Part shown: piece after piece, positions 61,201-64,000 of the stretch
Position numbering within the stretch: the stretch's first letter is position 1
Layout of the letters: the number at the start of each line of letters is the position of its first letter
NCBI GenBank assembly: GCA_949710005.1
Contig: OX453282.1
Location: forward strand, 12,150,236-12,214,235
Source of the DNA: Ricordea florida
Taxonomy: Eukaryota > Cnidaria > Anthozoa > Corallimorpharia > Ricordeidae
Reading direction: 5' to 3'
Length of the DNA stretch: 64,000 bases
Program-made: the position numbers and the translations under genes
Notes under the pieces: model-generated
What the model was told of the DNA's origin: nothing
The model's input: only the letters and a program-made list of their open reading frames with translations
Databases searched by the model: none

Positions 61201-63620
61201 TTTACGTAGATGTTAGCCTTTCGTTATACTACAAGTATGCAAAGTTTCAGAATTGAAAAGATTCTGCAAGCCGAGATATGATAGAATATCTTTCATTTTA
61301 AGGGTTTAAAGGCAATTGTATGAAGTGCGCATGCGTAGTAACAAAGAGTTCTTTCCTTAAATCACATGGAAATGTAATCGTCTCAATTAAAATTTCATTC
61401 GTTATCTAAACCTTCGTCTATATCTTACTATGACAGATAGATAAAACATTCAAAATGATTCGATAACTTACCACGCTAGATGACGGTCCTCCTGCCCACA
61501 CAATCTCTTATATGGTGTTTTGACAAACATCTGTAAGGCTGAGTTTCCTTGCAACGATCTCTTTTTATTTTATCTTTTTCTTAAGAATGACTACAATCAC
61601 GAGATAAAATGGATTTTAAATTACATTTTAAATGCTACAAGGTGGTGAAAATTGCATGTTTGTCACTAATCTGTGTATTGAGGACTGATTTGATGAACTT
61701 TAGTACTCTCTGAGCAGTATGCTTTACAATCAGCTGCCTTAAGCTAATATGTTGACAGCTGAAATACAATAGGATTGCGAATTACAATCAATTTTACTTT
61801 TTACGTAGATGTTACCCTTTCGTTATACTACATGCATGCAAAGTTTCAGAATTACAAAGATTCTGCAAGCCGAGATATGATAGAATATCTTTCATTTTAA
61901 GGGTTTAAAGGCAATTGTATGAATTGCGCATGCGTAGTAACAAAGAGTTCTTTCCTTAAATCACATGGAAATATAATCGTTTCAATTAAAATTTCATTCG
62001 TTATCTAAGCCTTCGTCTATATCCTACTATGACAGATAGATAAAACATTCAAAATGATTCGATAACTTACCACGCTAGATGACGGTCCTCCTGCCTATAC
62101 AATCTCTTATATGGTGTTTTGACGAAAACGTGTAAGGCTGAGTTTCCTTGCAACCATCTCTTTGTATTTTATCTTGTTCTTAACAATGACTACAATCACG
62201 AGATAAAATGGATTTTAAATTACATTTTAAATGCTACAAGGTGGTGAAAATTGCATGTTTGTCACTAATCTGTGTAATGAAGACTGATTTGATGAACTTT
62301 AGTACTGTCTGAGCAGTATGCTTTACAATCAGCTGCCTTAAGCTAATATGTTGACAGCTGAAATACAATAGGATTGCGAATTGCAATCAATTTTACTTTT
62401 TACGTAGATGTTAGCCTTTCGTTATACGACAAGTCTGCAAAGTTTCAGAATTGAAAAGTTTCTGCAAGCCGAGATATGATAGAATATCTTTCATTTTAAG
62501 GGTTTAAAGGCAATTGTATGAAGTGCGCATGCGTAGTAACAAAGAGTTCTTTCCTTAAATCACATGGAAATATAATCGTCTCAATTAAAATTTCATTCGT
62601 TATCTAAACCTTCGTCTATATCCTACTATGACAGATAGATAAATCATTCAAAATGATTCGATAACTTACCACGCTAGATGACGGTCCTCCTGCCCATACA
62701 ATCTCTTATATGGTGTTTTGACAAAAATCTGTAAGGCTGAGTTTCCTTGCAACCATCTCTTTGTATTTTATCTTGTTCTTAAGAATGACTACAATCACGA
62801 GATAAAATGGATTTTAAATTACATTTTAAATGCCACAAGGTGGTGAAAATTGCATGTTTGTCACTAATCTGTGTAATGAGGACTGATTTGATGAACTTTA
62901 GTACTGTCTGAGCAGTATGCTTTACAATCACCTCCCTTAAGCTAATGTGTTGACAGCTGAAATACAATAGGATTGCGAATTACAATCAATTTTACTTTTT
63001 ACGTAGATGTTACCCTTTCGTTATACTACAAGTATGCAAAGTTTAAGAATTGCAAAGATTGTGCAATCCGAGATATGATAGAATATCTTTCATTTTAAGG
63101 GTTTAAAGGCAATTGTATGAAGTGCGCATGCGTAGTAACAAAGAGTTCTTCCCTTAAATCACATGGAAATATAATCGTTTCAATTAAAATTTCATTCGTT
63201 ATCTAAACCTTCGTCTATATCCTACTATGACAGATAGATAAAACATTCAAAATGATTCGATAACTTACCACGCTAGATGACGGTCCTCCTGCCCATACAA
63301 TCTCTTATATGGTGTTTTGACAAACATCTGTAAGGCTGAGTTTCCTTGCAACCATCTCTTTATATTTTATCTTGTTCTTAAGAATGACTACAATCACGAG
63401 ATAAAATGGATTTTAAATTACATTTTAAATGCCACAAGGTGGTGAAAATTGCATGTTTGTCACTAATCTGTGTAATGAGGACTGATTTGATGAACTTTAG
63501 TACTGTCTGAGCAGTATGCTTTACAATCAGCTCCCTTAAGCTAATGTGTTGACAGCTGAAATACAATAGGATTGCGAATTACAATCAATTTTACTTTTTA
63601 CGTAGATGTTAGCCTTTCTT
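55240..63620. repeat. Satellite sub-region rich in GTATTGAGG and CTCTCTGAGC variants
   Basis: Monomers here share ATCTTTTTC, AACGATCTC, CGTCTCAATT, GTATTGAGG and TACTCTCTGAGC in various combinations. Repeated long-range markers include GTTACACTAC in adjacent monomers (about 55836, 56435), TTATCACGC with AAAAACTGTAAGG seven monomers apart (about 56677, 60870), and GACGAAAACGTG four monomers apart (59726, 62123). The region is a mosaic of short duplications rather than one clean block. Confidence 0.7.
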
Positions 63621-64000
63621 TATACTACAAGTATGCAAAGTAACAGAATTGAAAAGATTCTGCAAGCCGAGATATGTTAGATTATCTTTCATTTTAAGGG
63701 TTTAAAGGCAATTGAATGAAGTGCGCATGCGTAGTAACAAAGAGTTCTTTCCTTAAATCACATGGAAATATAATCGTTTCAATTAAAATTTCATTCGTCA
63801 TCTAAACCTTCGTCTATACCCTCTTATGACAGATAGATAAAACATTCAAAATGATTCGATAACTTACCAGGCTAGATGACGGTCCTCCTGCCCATACAAT
63901 CTCTTATATGGTGTTTTGACAAAAATCTGTAAGGCTGAGTTTCCTTGCAACCATCTCTTTGTATTTTATCTTGTTCTTAAGAATGACTACAATCACGAGA

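Larger units (their letters stand above)
6820..64000. repeat. 599-bp satellite array, right segment (507-bp remainder, 94 full monomers and a 380-bp partial)
   Basis: Head-to-tail monomers of about 599 bp start at TATACTAC, with the first full one at 7327 and the last, partial one at 63621. The distance is 94 x 599 bp less about 12 bp, so indels are rare. Monomers are usually a few percent apart by eye and neighbours within blocks are nearly identical. The monomer is roughly one third G+C. Landmarks from its start: GCCGAGATATG near 47, TGCGCATGCGTA at 102-113, GACAGATAGATAA near 210, CACGCTAGATGACGG near 248, TCTTATATGG near 281, and TACTGTCTGAGCAGTA near 480. All monomers have the same orientation, with no inversion and no second insertion. 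Apart from satellite, I see nothing in these 57 kb. Confidence 0.97.

Noticed and set aside
10676-63566. A recurring 62-codon open frame on the minus strand of about 23 monomers
   Set aside because: It starts at TTG, not ATG. It is open only in monomers reading GCCACAAGG; the commoner GCTACAAGG puts a TAG stop in the frame. Variation follows the monomer family rather than codon positions. It is best seen as chance openness in a repeated sequence.
1-64000. A CRISPR array
   Set aside because: The repeat unit is 599 bp with no short repeat-spacer pattern, and the interrupting genes are eukaryotic with introns.
1-64000. A CENP-B box or other known centromere motif
   Set aside because: No sequence resembling the TTCGTTGGAAACGGGA-type box was found. 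The TTTCGTTATACTAC segment matches only its first few bases.

Overview
The window is eukaryotic and almost certainly from an animal. It is one AT-rich satellite array interrupted once by a two-gene cut-and-paste DNA transposon. The transposon genes have short GT-AG introns, a THAP zinc finger, a SWIM zinc finger and AATAAA poly(A) signals. The domain set matches the metazoan ISL2EU-type transposons (recalled from the literature, not searched here). CpG is not depleted in the satellite, which fits an invertebrate better than a vertebrate. I cannot name the species.

Layout. (1) 1-1889: three complete 599-bp satellite monomers and the first 92 bp of a fourth. (2) 1890-6817: a 4,928-bp transposon with 453-bp terminal inverted repeats (about 96.5% identical, no indels), flanked by a 2-bp AT target duplication. 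With one AT removed, the split monomer (1798-1889 plus 6820-7326) is exactly 599 bp. (3) 6820-64000: the array resumes with the remaining 507 bp, then 94 complete monomers and a 380-bp partial one at the edge. The net length change over those 94 monomers is only about -12 bp. No gene was found in the satellite.

The transposon holds two convergent genes. The plus-strand gene (four exons, 2181-4464) encodes a 534-residue THAP/DDE transposase with an intact frame. The minus-strand gene (three exons, 6526-4746) encodes a SWIM zinc finger joined to a YqaJ/lambda-exonuclease-type nuclease. It is broken by two apparent 1-nt deletions in homopolymer runs. Each inverted repeat carries a copy of the same promoter-side sequence, start codon (MANS...), 16-nt first coding exon and splice donor. 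Each gene splices that exon in phase to its own body, so the TIR works as a shared gene-start cassette. The genes end tail to tail with probably overlapping 3' ends near 4470-4750.

The satellite has a layered higher-order structure: multi-monomer blocks repeated at 4,190, 2,994 and 3,591 bp (9.7-20.5 kb), 5,390 and 5,990 bp (23.5-34.9 kb), 2,995 bp (33.7-39.7 kb), 1,198 bp (40.3-45.1 kb) and 2,395 bp (45.1-52.2 kb). Chimeric monomers mark individual unequal-crossover events. All positions, phases and identities were read by eye; no database search was run.
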